Positions 19,469-31,400 of a stretch of 56,170 bases of DNA are shown here, one piece after another. Made by a program: the position numbers and the translations under genes. This DNA is from Zygnema cylindricum (lineage: Eukaryota > Streptophyta > Zygnematophyceae > Zygnematales > Zygnemataceae). Numbering within the stretch: position 1 is the stretch's first letter; every line of letters begins with the position of its first letter. Where the stretch lies: assembly GCA_037447655.1 (NCBI GenBank), contig JBBHKE010000102.1:17501-73670 (forward strand), written 5' to 3'. The notes below the pieces were generated by a model. It searched no databases. It saw only the letters and a list, made by a program, of their open reading frames with translations, and had not been told where the DNA came from.

Positions 19469-22400
19469 CTACGGCCCGGACGAGGTCGCCCCGACGTTCG
19501 CGGCGTGGCAGGCTCTCCTGCACCCGGACGACGCGGCGAGCGCGGTGGCGGCGCTGACGGCGCACCTGGAGGGGCGCACTGCGCAGGTGGTGGCCGAGCA
19601 GCGCCTGCGATGCCGCAGCGGAGCCTACCGCTGGCTGCTGCATCGGGGGAAGCGAATCTCGGCCACGCGATTCGTCGGCACGCATGCTGACATCAGCGAG
19701 GCCAAGCGGCACGAGCACGCGATGAGGGAGGCAAAAGAGGCGGCGGAGAGGGCCAGTCAGGCAAAGGCGGGTGAGGAGGGAGGGAGGGGGAAGGGGGAGG
19801 GAGGGATGGAGGGGGATGGGGATTGAGTGGAGGGAGGGAGGGAGTGGAGGGAGGAGGAAAGGGAGAGGGGACAGGGAGGGAGGGGAGGGAACAGGAAGGA
19901 ATGGATCAACGAACATGGAATCCCGAGGGATCTGAAATCATGGAGGCGGATGGGATGTGTGTAAGGAAAGGATGTAATAAAGGAGGGATCGGTTTGGTGG
20001 TGGCCGGAATGGACCACACACCTGGCACCTCCACTTCTTTCCTTTAAAAGACTTGATGTTTCACTGACGATTTTGACTTTAACGGAAATGAATGGATGAT
20101 CCGACGATTGAGATTGATTTGATCAAAGGGACAAAGTTATGACGATTCGAGACTCCGGAGACATGCTTCTCCAAATCATTAACGATATTTTAGATTACAG
20201 TAAAATTGAATCGGGGAAACTGGAGATGGAGAGGACGCCTTTCAATGTGATTCAAGCGGTGGAGAGAGTCGCGGAGCTTTTGGTTCATAACGCGGAATCG
20301 AAGCAGTTGGATATGGCGATTGAGATTTTGGAGGGGACTCCGGAGTATATTGTCGGGGACGCGGGAAGGACAATGCAGGTAAAGTTGAAGGGAGAGAAGG
20401 GAGAGAAGGAAAGGAAAGGAAAGGAGGAGGAATTTGGTTCTACGGAGGGTCGCTGGAAATGGATTTGGGAAATCGGTGTTGAATTGTGGTTTTTTTATGA
20501 GTGAGTTTGAGATGGACGTGGTGGTGTTTTCTTTTCTCTGTTTGTTTTGGAGTTGTGTGAGGGATGGTGACAAACAGGAACAGCAAAAAGAATCGGGAAT
20601 GTGTGTGAGGTGGATGGAGAATTCTTACTATGGCTCTTTTGTCCTTTATGATGTTTTCTGTCAGATTTTGATTAATTTGGGATCGAATGCAATAAAGTTC
20701 ACCGAAAGTGGCCACGTTCTCTTCAGACTCTCACAGGAGCTGGTTTCGGAGGAACTCCCAGTAACATCCACTGTAAATATAGTAGATTCACAAGACGAAA
20801 TAGAACAGGAAAGAAGAGACACAGGAGAAAATGCCTCTTCAAGGGAGGAACTAGAATCTAGTGAGATTGAGTTGAAACCTCTGAACAATTTTGATGCAAA
20901 TCATGGCGAAGAGAATAAACAGAGAGGAGAGGGAGAGAGACCAGTGAAGAGGTTTCTGATATGTAGTGTTGAAGATACAGGGATAGGCATCCCAATAGAC
21001 AAAAGAGATCGTCTTTTTCGACACTTTTCCCAAGTAGATGAATCCACAACTCGAAGATTTGGAGGAACGGGATTAGGTTTAGCGATTTCCAAACAGTTGG
21101 TGGAGCTTATGGGAGGGAGTATTTCTCTGGTGAGTGAGGAAGGGAGGGGGACTACTTTTACAATTCGGCTTCCCGTACAAGATCCGGATCTCAGTCAAAT
21201 GAAGGATTTGAATACAGGAGAGGACGGAATCATGGAACGCCCCGAAGAGTTGGTCGTAACGGAGGAACTGAGAGCGGCACGGGTCCTTGTAGCCGGACCT
21301 TGCCAGGTCAGGAAAAGGGGGAGAAAGTGAGGGGGGAGGGAGAGAAGGAAATGGATTGGGGGAAACGAGGGCGGGAGGGAAAGGAGGGAGTCATTCTACG
21401 CCGTGTTTTTTCCTGTTTGGTCTTCCAAATGAGGTGACTTGGAGTATGAGAGATTTTAAGGGAGAGGGTGGAGGAATGAGTGAGTGAGGGAGGGAGGAAA
21501 AGCGACAGTTAGCTGACATTATCTACTGGTTTTTGGCAAAGGAGACATTTGTCGAGTGGTCGCATTCTAGTAGTTAGTGACTTGGTTTCTTTCTTCTCCC
21601 CTGTTTTTTTTCCTTTCATTTTTATGTTTGCAGGTGACCAATCAGGCGATTTCGGTGCAGCTCTCTTCTTGGGGCATCTCCCACTGCGTCTCCAGCTTCA
21701 ATCCGGAGGACGATCTGGACGGGCCTCCCTCGGAAAGCCTCTCTCCCTGCTCTCCCTTCTCGTATCCGAGCCCAAAAAGTGTGGATGACAGGTGGTCTCT
21801 CACGCCAGTAGACGAAAGGGGGGAGCCCAAGACGGGGTGGGAAACAAGGAGGGTGGATGGAGGTGCAGGTAGGGGAGGAGGGAGAGGAGGAGGAGGAGGA
21901 GGAGGAGAGGAGAAGGTGGCTGTGGCCTTACTAGACTGGTCGAGAGCAGGACCCCTGGAGGCAGAGAAAGTGGGGAAAGGAGTGGCAAATCTATCAGACC
22001 AGGGAGTGGGAGTGGTAGTGCTTCTCGGGAGGGCACAGAAGGGAGAGATGGATCTGAAAGCCAGCTTTGAAGCCATGGAGAGACAGCCGGGGATTCTACA
22101 CAAGCCCATGGTAAGAGAGCTTTACGGAACTGCGATGGGTCTGGAATAGGGAAAATAATGTAGGAAGGAAAAGTGTGTGCACCTGCATTGTAAGTACTCT
22201 ACACCACACTGATTTTTCAAGACAATTTCTTCCAGTTCGATCGTTATTCATATGGACCTATTACTTACGGATGTCAAATTGACTGGAGGATAATTTTCCA
22301 TGCCGGCATACACAATTTAGCACGGACTGATTTAGCCCTCTATACATACTACTAATCCGCCCCATCCTAATCACAACGCTCAATGTTGAAAAGCCTGTCC

Positions 22401-24418
22401 TTCAGCGAGTCCTGACAAGGGAGGGCCGGTCTCCGGCTGGTCGGGTTGGCAGGTGCGGCCTCGCGTGCTGCTTCGGGCCCTGGAGGCGGCGTTGCAGGCG
22501 CGGCATGTGCGAGCGGGACGCGCCATTTGCCGGCCCGCAGCGCTGGCGGCGCAACGGGCGGCTCGGCGACAGGCGGAGAGCGTGCCGGTCAGAGGCCGCG
22601 TGCTACTGGTGGAGGACAACCATGTGAGTGCCGGGTCACGTCTCGTCTCGTCACCTTTAGGTGCCGCCACGTCACGTTACGGCATGGTGTGGCAGGGAAC
22701 AGTATGTCGCGTCGCATTGTGGTGCGTTGTGTCGCAGGTTGTCGCGGCCGCGGCGCGTCACAGTAGGTGACGGCAAATTATACTGTGTACCATTGTCAGT
22801 GTTGTATTGTGTTTTTTGGGCGCTCAGAACATCTTTTCTCCATGCACATTCGTCCTGTTGTTAATTTGACTGTTGCGTTTGGAAGGCAAGATTCTCAACT
22901 TCCGATTGGCGGCTTCCAATCAAAAATTGGACACGTGATGCTTTAAGTGGCAAAACAAAAGATCAACACTAATATTGGTACACTGTATACTCCTGCATCA
23001 GCAGCGCCAGTTGGGAAGGAAATTAGAGTGCAGGGAGATGGATACGTGGGAGGTTATTTTCTTGTATTTTGTCAGAGTGCTCGTAGAAGGTCAGTTGGAT
23101 CTTTTAGTGTTGCATATCCAGTTGGAGCCACCGGTTTTCAATTTCACATATTGGAAGGGGTTTCAGTGCCTTCCACGAATCTTTCTCAAATATCTTTGTT
23201 TTTTAATTTCGCATGAATAGTATCTTGCTGCCTTTGTTACAAATATGAACCGGCATTGGGTTTTCGTCATTTGTCGTACACGCAAAAACGAGTTGAAAAC
23301 AAGTGAAAATTGGAAATCGGTCGTAGGCACACCCAATAACCCTGCATGGTTTAGAGATTATGTTGTCAAGAGTTCATAACATAACCTTAAAAGTCGTCCC
23401 TTGGTAACTGCATAAAGTAATCATGAAAACCGTCACTAGCATGATCGTTAATTACCGCACAAAAATAGTGTTGAGAAAGCACTTTGATTGACTGAAACAA
23501 CTCAAATTCAGATGCCCAAAAGTAAGTTTTGCCACATCAGCAGCAGTTGGGAGTGGTCGGAGGAGTGATGGTCGGGGGAGGTTGGAGGGTGTGGGCAGAT
23601 AAACCAAAAGGTGGCCCAGTGCATGCTCCAGGCCATGGGGGCCACTGTGGACATTGCCAATAATGGATTGGAGGCGTTGGCCTCGCTGCAGAGAATGACC
23701 TACAGTTTAGTGCTCATGGACTGTCAGGTAGGTACAGGTTCTTATACTGTGCAAATAATAGTGTGTTTTGGTGAAATGTATGGTCTGAGCATAGTGAGGT
23801 GTCTGTATTGGTTTGATCTCTGACTGTCTCCTGATGACTTTGTGTTTCCATGTTTCCCCAGATGCCGGAAATGGATGGCTGGACAGCCACGCGCCGCATT
23901 CGGGAGATGGAGGCGCATCGGCCGGATGGGCGCCCAGCTCTCCCCATCATTGCTCTGGTTGGTGGTCGGTGGTCAGTGGTTGGTCAGGTGGTCAGTGGTT
24001 AGTGGTCAGTGATGTCAGATGGGCAATGGTCAGTGGTTGGTGGTCAGGTGCTCGGTTGTCGGTGGTCAATAGTGAGTGGTCAGTGATCGGGTGTCTCACA
24101 GAAGCACATAATGGCTAACGGAAACATGGGCATGCATTGGCGCAGACTGCCAATGCCCTGAAGGGTGACAAGGAGAAATGTCTGGAGGCTGGTATGACGG
24201 ACTACCTGGCAAAGCCAGTCAGCAAGGCGGCACTCGCTAAAGCCCTCCACCAGCATCTTCTCAACCCTGACGCTCTCATCAGTCCCAGGGTTCAGCCCAC
24301 GTCTCCTGGGGTTTCTTCGCCTCGGGTATCTTCTCCACGGGTTTCTTCGCCTCGGGTTTCTTCACCACGGATTTCGTCAGGAGAAACCACGCCTGTCGCT
24401 GTACAGACTGAGGTCTAA
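19469..24418 (+). CDS. Hybrid histidine kinase, 5'-incomplete (PAS-HATPase-REC-REC)
   Basis: Exons: 19469-19770, about 20129-20378, 20665-21306, 21634-22110, 22453-22623, 23599-23727, 23862-23957 and 24146-24418. From exon 2 onward all junctions are phase 0. Exon 1 is the C-terminal PAS fold (PAC), GC-rich, starting [10 protein letters not shown]. Exon 2 holds the second dimerisation helix ([18 protein letters not shown]) and the start of the ATPase. Exon 3 has the N box ([12 protein letters not shown]), G1 (VEDTGIGI), F box (LFRHFSQVD) and G2 ([10 protein letters not shown]). Exons 4-5 look like a degenerate receiver with a glycine-rich insert, ending HKP. Exons 5-8 form a canonical receiver: [32 protein letters not shown] and AKPV. 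A SPRVS-repeat tail ends the protein. It would autophosphorylate and relay phosphate in two-component signalling. No SHE[IL]RTP H-box was found between exons 1 and 2, where the frame has stops. The 5' exons are missing, with Copia-B2 directly upstream. It could be inactive. Confidence 0.82.
22779..22991. mobile_element. MITE, TIR family 1 variant, in kinase intron
   Basis: The left end TATACTGTGTACCA mirrors TGGTACACTGTATA at the right with one mismatch. The interior has CATCTTTTCTCCATGCACA. It lies in the intron between the two halves of the second receiver. Confidence 0.75.
23950..24090 (+). repeat. GGTCAGTGGT-type simple repeat in kinase intron
   Basis: Imperfect GTGGTCAGTGGTTG units fill most of the last intron. 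The donor at 23958 (GTTGGT) is weak, but the exon phases match. Confidence 0.7.
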
Positions 24419-25607
24419 CAGCATCCTCTTGTAAACTTACAGTTTGTTGCATAAGCTTTCAATGTTAAGAGTAGTTATCTATTTCATTTCTTGCCAATTG
24501 CGCAAGCTATCACCGCCTCTTAAGTATCGCTGCCATGTTCTTCAGAGCGCTCCCCTGTTTTTGCATGTAGTGAAAGCCTTTTCCGTTTGCATTTTTTCTC
24601 ATAGTTTTTCAATGTTGGTATTGATATAAGAAAGGTCTACTGTTCAAAGGAACTTCTGGCAGGAACCTCGTATTAGAGTCATAAGAAACAATGAGATAGC
24701 AATTTTTAAAAAGAGAGTCTACCCAAGTAGTTTACAGGACATATGATTACCTATGGTTCTCAGGAAGACGGTGAGTGAAACCATCAAAGGGATCATGTGG
24801 CATGTCTCTCTCATAAATGTGTAGATGGACACAAAGTAGGAGATTCTGCATGCACTCGCAGAACTTAGGGAACAAGCACTTATGCACTATTAAGCAGTTT
24901 TCCACACTATTTCTGTCAAAGACATCAATCCATGTTAGTCTCTTGAATTTTAAGCTTAAAAGTTATGGCCCTGCCTTATAATGATTTTGAATACCCCCAT
25001 CTCTTTCATGATTTCATGACTAGCAAATATTGGCGTTCTCTTGAGATGTGTAGTTCTATGTTTAATCTTGTGTTTATTACACAGTCATGTTTCAAAGTCC
25101 CCGATTAGGATTTAAAATGTTGCCTCGTTTTGTCTACTTAAATGATCGTCTTTTCACCAGCCTTCTACAAATGACGACAATAATCTTCATTAAAAAAATA
25201 TGTTGGTAAACCATTCGAGTACATTGGAACCAAACAAAAGGAAAATTCAAAGCGAAACTGGAAAAAGACGGAAAAATGGAAATAAACTAAAAAAGAAAAG
25301 CACTCCTGGAAAAATTTAGCACGCTGAAAAGGTATTAAAAAAGAAAAACAAGCAAAAAAATGGTGATGAAGTAACAACCCCTCATGTAGACTACCAAACC
25401 CCTGTAGTTTTTCAGATTTGGCCATGCCACCCATTTTGTAACCCTGGACTCAGATGGTTTACCATTGCGTTTTTTAATTCAATCTGCCTATTTTTTTGTT
25501 ATATATCCAGTAACATCTAGAAGGCGGCCAGTCCCGTGACCACCTAAGCCCGGCGGAGTAATGAATCTTGGAGCACGGGCGCAGCACTGAATGTTGAGGC
25601 TGACAAG
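24419..25607. other. Intergenic, 3' of histidine kinase
   Basis: AT-rich sequence without supported genes. An approximately 85-bp segment at 25403-25490 (GTAGTTTTTCAG, then GGCCATGCCACCC, then CAGATGGTTTACCAT) recurs in direct orientation at 27421-27508. Confidence 0.5.
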
Positions 25608-26007
25608 CAGCGGGCAGCTCGGCGACAGGCGGAGAGTGCGGCGGTCAGAGGCCGCGTGCTACTGGTCGAGGACAACCATGTGATTGCCGGGTCGCGTCAC
25701 GCCACGTCATGGCATGGCAGGGAACAGCATGTCGCGTAGCATTGTGGTGCGTTGTGTCGCAGGATGTCGCAGCCACGGCGCGTCACAGCAGGTGACGGCA
25801 AATTAGACTGTGTACCGCTGTTAGCGTTTTAATGTGTTTTTTGGCCGCTCAGAGCGTCTTTTCTCCGTGCACACTTGTCAGATTGTTAATTCGACGGTTG
25901 CGTTTTGAAGGCAAGATTCCCACCTTTCGATAGGCGATCTCCAATCAAAAATTGGACACGTGTGCATGGAGAAAAGGTGTTTTAAGTGGAAAAAAACATC
26001 AACACAA
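25608..26007 (+). pseudogene. Duplicate of kinase receiver exon 5 end plus intronic MITE
   Basis: 25608-25680 matches the end of kinase exon 5 (22552-22623), including the codons for [10 protein letters not shown]. The following intron sequence and the MITE also match 22624-22970. The donor changed from GTGAGT to GTGATT, and no other exon is nearby, so this is a segmental duplication relic. The MITE copy at 25805-26007 lacks a clean right terminus. Confidence 0.85.
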
Positions 26008-28451
26008 ATCCAAAAGGAATGGCTTGCGGAGCTCAGATGGGTGGCGGCAACCTCCTCGTGATTTAATTCTTGGACCTGCGTAACTGGCTCGGTAACGAGG
26101 GTGAAAGAATCTGACATGTGTTTAATCTTCGGGTCAAATAAAACACGCTATGCAATCTTTTATCAAAAATCCCACACTCCCTCGTGAGCAACAGCACAAA
26201 CGACACAAAATTACTTCATTTGGATGTCATGGGTAATAAAAAAACGGGATCTATACTTTCTTTATACTATTATTTAAAAATTCTGTATATCCTATTTTTT
26301 AAGCCTAAAACGAATTGGAAAACAACACTAAATATTTTTCTAGCTTGCAACGGTTATTAGTTTTTTTAGCATTTTTACTAACCATCTGTCAACACCTGTT
26401 TCCTTCCAATTCCTTTGGTTCCGTCAATGGTTTCCCCTTCGGTGAAACCATAGGATTTTCCTCTGGTGACGGCCGAAGTCTTTGGTTTCACGAGAGGTAG
26501 AAGCTTGGGGAAAACTAGAGGCAACAGAACATGCTGCCTCCAAAAGAGGCTGCGAAACAAAGGGAGATCAGCATGGGTGGTGAGTGATTGGTCCAAGGGA
26601 GGAAACATTCCCAGCCAAGAACCAAGAGAGTGGTGCGGAGGTAGTAAGATACGACACCCTAGATACACAGTCGAGGTGGTAGAGATTATACCCAGCCCTC
26701 CAACAGAGATGGGAAGTCACGCTTGTATTCGTGCCGCAGGGCCAGACTCGGGACCGAAGGCCCCGTGGCCCAACGAATTGTGGTGGATGTGCAAGAGCTG
26801 ATTGCGAAGGCTGATAGAGAGGATAATGTTGGTGTATGAAGTGAGGTGCTTGTGAGGTAGGAATGTCACTGGGTGAAACATGTTCCCAAAGGAGCAAAAG
26901 CCACCAAGAGTTCAAGAAACTAATTCCAAAACATGGTACATCTTTTAACTCTATTAAAGACAAATATTGTTATGCAAATTAATTATTCACTCGAATCCAA
27001 AAAATCAGAGTATCTGGTCAACATTGCAGTGAAACTGAGGCATGCAAAGAATAAAAACATCACAGAGAATACAGTGCAACTCATGGTAAGGCGAAAAAAA
27101 GGCAAATTGTAAAAACATCTATATTATATTTTCGATTTTACTCTTATCGCCCAACTGTTTAATGTTCAGAAGACAGGATTTGTCGCAAGGCAATTTTCTT
27201 CGAGAAATTAAACTCAAAGTGTAGTAATTTCCACACGTCATGCATTGAATTTCCTCACCTCCAGTCCAAAGGTGTGAACATATAATAGCGTGTGCAAGCA
27301 TTACAGCATGCCGGCAACTTCCCACTATCCATTTTCTTTTCATTTTTAACTTGGGTGCTTTTATGTTACTTGCCATTTTTGTGTTCACGTTGCTTTCTTT
27401 GATTTTTTATTGCCCTGCTTGTAGTTTTTCAGTTTTGGCCATGCCACCCCTTTTGTACCCCCAGACTCAGATGGTTTACCATCGTGCTTTTTAATTCATC
27501 CTGTCTGCGTTATTGTGAATTGGACGGGCCACAATTACGGTAAAAATTGTTGCGAATCCAGGTAGATTTTTTCTAAGCATGCAAATTTCCACCTCCAGAT
27601 AGGAAATGGAAATGTTCAGCTGCAGCTGGGAGTCATTTTCATTGTCGATCATTTTAAATTTGTCCTTCTGCGGGCATAGAATTTGCTTCGAGAACTCGGG
27701 TACCTATGCAGAAGAAAGATTATACTTACACCTCGCAAAAGTATAAGAGGATAAGTCTATACTCAATTTGAAAAAAAAAAGTTCCTACAATTTGCTGAAT
27801 ATTGATTCACCCCTCATAGCACTCCAAACTTTTAATATTTAGAAATCTAGCTACGCGTTTTCACTTGCAAAAGCTGACAGGCCTGCGGAGACACCCAAGA
27901 TAATTTCCACATTGACAAAAGGCCAAAAGAATGTTCTCAGTATATCACAAGCCTTCTAACACACCTTTCCATAATCCTCTACCAGGGTTTACGATTTGTT
28001 TATTTTCAGCCATAGTCTCAGTTGAGTCCAACCAAAAGAAACAGTACTGGAAAGCAAGAAAGATTAGCAAAATGGAGATTCAGAAGTGTGGGACTCCTTT
28101 AAGTATACGCATTGCCCCTTCAAACAATTCTACCAGTGAAGCCTTGACCTACATAATGCTCTCAAGCAGTCCTGTTTCCTTTCTATATTTACTGCCATAA
28201 AGTATTACTTCACACCACGAGCTTGTAGTGCCTTGGGAACCCGAGCCTCAGACGAGGTTTTAAATCAACCGCATCAGTTATTCGCTTTTGATCGCCAAGG
28301 ACATGTAAACTAACAAATGGACGATAGGTTCCCTGTAATCATCTACCGGGAACACATGAACCACAAATTGGTCGACTACCTATAATGGTTACAGAACTTA
28401 CATCCATTAAAAAGAAGAAAAAACCGATGTATTTCAGAGGACAACCACAAT
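26008..28451. other. Intergenic region between kinase and VPS54 3' end
   Basis: AT-rich with short frames only. The second copy of the 85-bp repeat lies at 27421-27508. A moderately GC-rich island at 26380-26830 is open on both strands for about 100 codons, but it shows no domain I recognise. Confidence 0.45.
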
Positions 28452-31400
28452 CTAAGGGGGAGGCTCAGAGCCGAATCTTAGCAACAAAAGTTGATCGAGT
28501 TCACGCGGTTTATATTTCTCACTGGGCGTAGGTGCTCCAGGAAGTGTCCCCAGGCACTGCAGTATGCACTGGACATCTCGGTAGAGCCTGCAGCTCAGAG
28601 ACCCACACCAGTCAGCAACAAGCTTCCCAGGAAAACAGAGTCCGAAAAAAGCATTTACACAAAATTTGAAAAAAAGCAGTTACACAAAATTTGAAAAAAA
28701 GAGGCAATCTGAATACACAGCCTTCAGCTTTGTCAGCCTTAGCAACTCCTTGTTGGCTCTCCTTTTCTCCACCTCTCTCTCTTTTCTTCCCTGTGATTTG
28801 CTGGCCAGAACAAGCAAGTCATGTTCTCCCTTTAGGATAGGGTCATACTTAAAAGTAGCCCTGTAAAAATTGAAACTCACCGTCGCTTAGCTTGAGGTGT
28901 CGACGTCTCAATTTTTGAGAATGAGTCCGCCAGCTGTACATGGAATAGTTCAACAACTCGCCTGCATTTTACCCCAAGAGAAAAGCATTAATAAAGAAAA
29001 CCAATCGAGAGACAATCAAAAATTGAGGTAGCAGCATCCAAAAGTGCCGGACTTCCACTTCGAGAAACATACCTTGCATACACAAAAGGTATGTAAATCG
29101 AACACAAAGAAAAAGACTATTATCATTATTAGATGCAGCATAAAACCCTAGGCGATCTTAGGGCATCTTCCACATTTCTGCTCAGCAATAATTTTTCATC
29201 TCCTGAGCTTGACTTTTCCCAACGTCTCCTAATCTAACAAAATGCATTCCCGACCAAACTGGACGCTGCGTTCGAACAGAGCTGTGATAAGTGATGGGGG
29301 GCAGCCGGATATTCAGCCTGAAAAATTGAAACGTGGAAGTTGAAGGATGGAGCTCATAAGTTGACTCACGAGAATATTGATCGGAGGCCCGAGTCAAGTA
29401 AAAGGGGAGACAAAACTCGATGCAGCACACCCACTTCCTGCAAGCAAAGGAGACAACATAGATAGTAAATTGAAGTACAAATATCATAACGTATTATATC
29501 ATTCCCTGCTATTCCAATACCCTTCAATCGTAGAAGACTTCTCTCTATTCGATGCAAGATAAACTTTGTTCACACAGCGTTGAAGAGCATACATATCAAT
29601 TATGCCACCAGATATAATAGCAACCACTGATCTACTGGGACATACAAAGACCATTCATTTTATTGACGTTGACAGCAACGAGCAAAGAGTCACCCAATTA
29701 CTAAGCAATTATGGTCAATAGTGAGCCAGACGTAACTTGACACTAGTTCCTCCAGTGTGTGTGATGGTCATACAGGGGTTCAGACAGTCTTTGACCCCGA
29801 TAATACATCAAATGGCTTCAGAGAGAGAAAGAAATGCCAAAAAATACAGCACAAAAAGGTTATTTACGAAAAACAAAGCCATATACACGCAAAATGTCGA
29901 CTTGTATGGGATGCTTGGTCAACACCATTTTACGCGCAAGACCCAGAATAATACCAACCAAAAACTATCTTGGTCCATAATGATTTTCGATGGATGATTG
30001 AGGTGGATGATGCAGTGACCAGGACATGCCCAAATTTGAATGGATAGTGTTCCCAACCTTAGTAAGAGCACGAGCAAATTGAGAAGGCTGTTGATCGGCC
30101 TCATCCGACTTGTTCCAACCATCCACTATAGCTGGTAGCGTTCGCAAGTGGACCTGTAAACGCTCTCTCATGATAGCAACAAGTTTGGAATGGACCTCAT
30201 CGCGGTGGACACGATAATCCTGCACAGGACAATCGATACCTTAAAGCAGTATTATTGTCAATGGTAATCGGCATTTTTGCAGAAAAATGCCAAATATCCA
30301 AACGTTTCCGGATATTCCGCACTAATGCCAAATATTATGTAGTGTTTCTGGCGTCTTGTTCAGAACAAACTGTTCTTATGGTTTCCTTTTTGCGGGACTC
30401 ATCGTTGGATGTAACTTCATTCAACTGCAATAGACATCATATAGCGTAAAGAACAAGGGTGAGTGTACTTTACGTTTAAGTCTACCATGCTTTCACCCTG
30501 TTTCTTCTTCGTTTCATCTGCCTTCACCTGCGCTCTTTCTGCTTCTCTCAATCTGGTAACTTCTACTTTGGCAATTTCTTTTTTTCTTAATTATCTTCTA
30601 CTTCTACTTTATTTTCTTTCACTTCGAATTCAGTTTTCCTCTTCTTCTTGTTATAATGTCGACTAAGTCACGGGAATAGCCTCATTATACCGCTTAGGCC
30701 AAAAAACCGCAGGAAATCCTAATGTATTTTTCTTCGTTTCCTTAACCCAAAAATATACGATCCTACTCCCCAACATGGAAAACAACCGGGGTTCTGACTT
30801 CGCTGAATATTCTTGCAGAATATTGTACGAATGCGAATATTCTTCTTTTGGATTTGGTGACTATAATATTATGACTCGAACCACACTAGACTTAAATAAA
30901 AATATCAAACTCCGCAAAAATGACAGGTCACGACGTGGTGAGCTACAAATCAAGATAGTTGCCACCCCAAAAAAGAACAGCAGCTGCATGACAGGCATGC
31001 ATATCTGTCAGCAACAACAGCCAAATACATTGCGAAAAGATTCAGAGAACTTGAGAGATCAATAAATATAAAACAAAAACAATAACAGCTATATTAATAG
31101 CATAATTTTTTACAATTGTGCATCCCAACTAGGTGATTCTAGTCAAACAAAATAAAAATCTGCAACAGAAAGAATGGTAGTGGTCCACTTTGAATACTAC
31201 CTACCTGACCCACTCGGTCAATCTCCATCAGCAACAATCCTTTCCTAGCATCTGGAATATGCACCGACAAACTTCTTTTTATATCTGTGAGGCCAATGCA
31301 ATCCCTTCCCAGTACCCAAAAGGTCAATTCTTCCCCACATGGAAAACAACCTTGGTTAAATTCACATGAAGTTATGAACATCAACACCAGACAAAACCTG

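Noticed and set aside
26466-26963. Overlapping frames of 111 and 131 codons on both strands
   Set aside because: No domain, start context or splice partner could be supported, and both strands are open because of local GC content.
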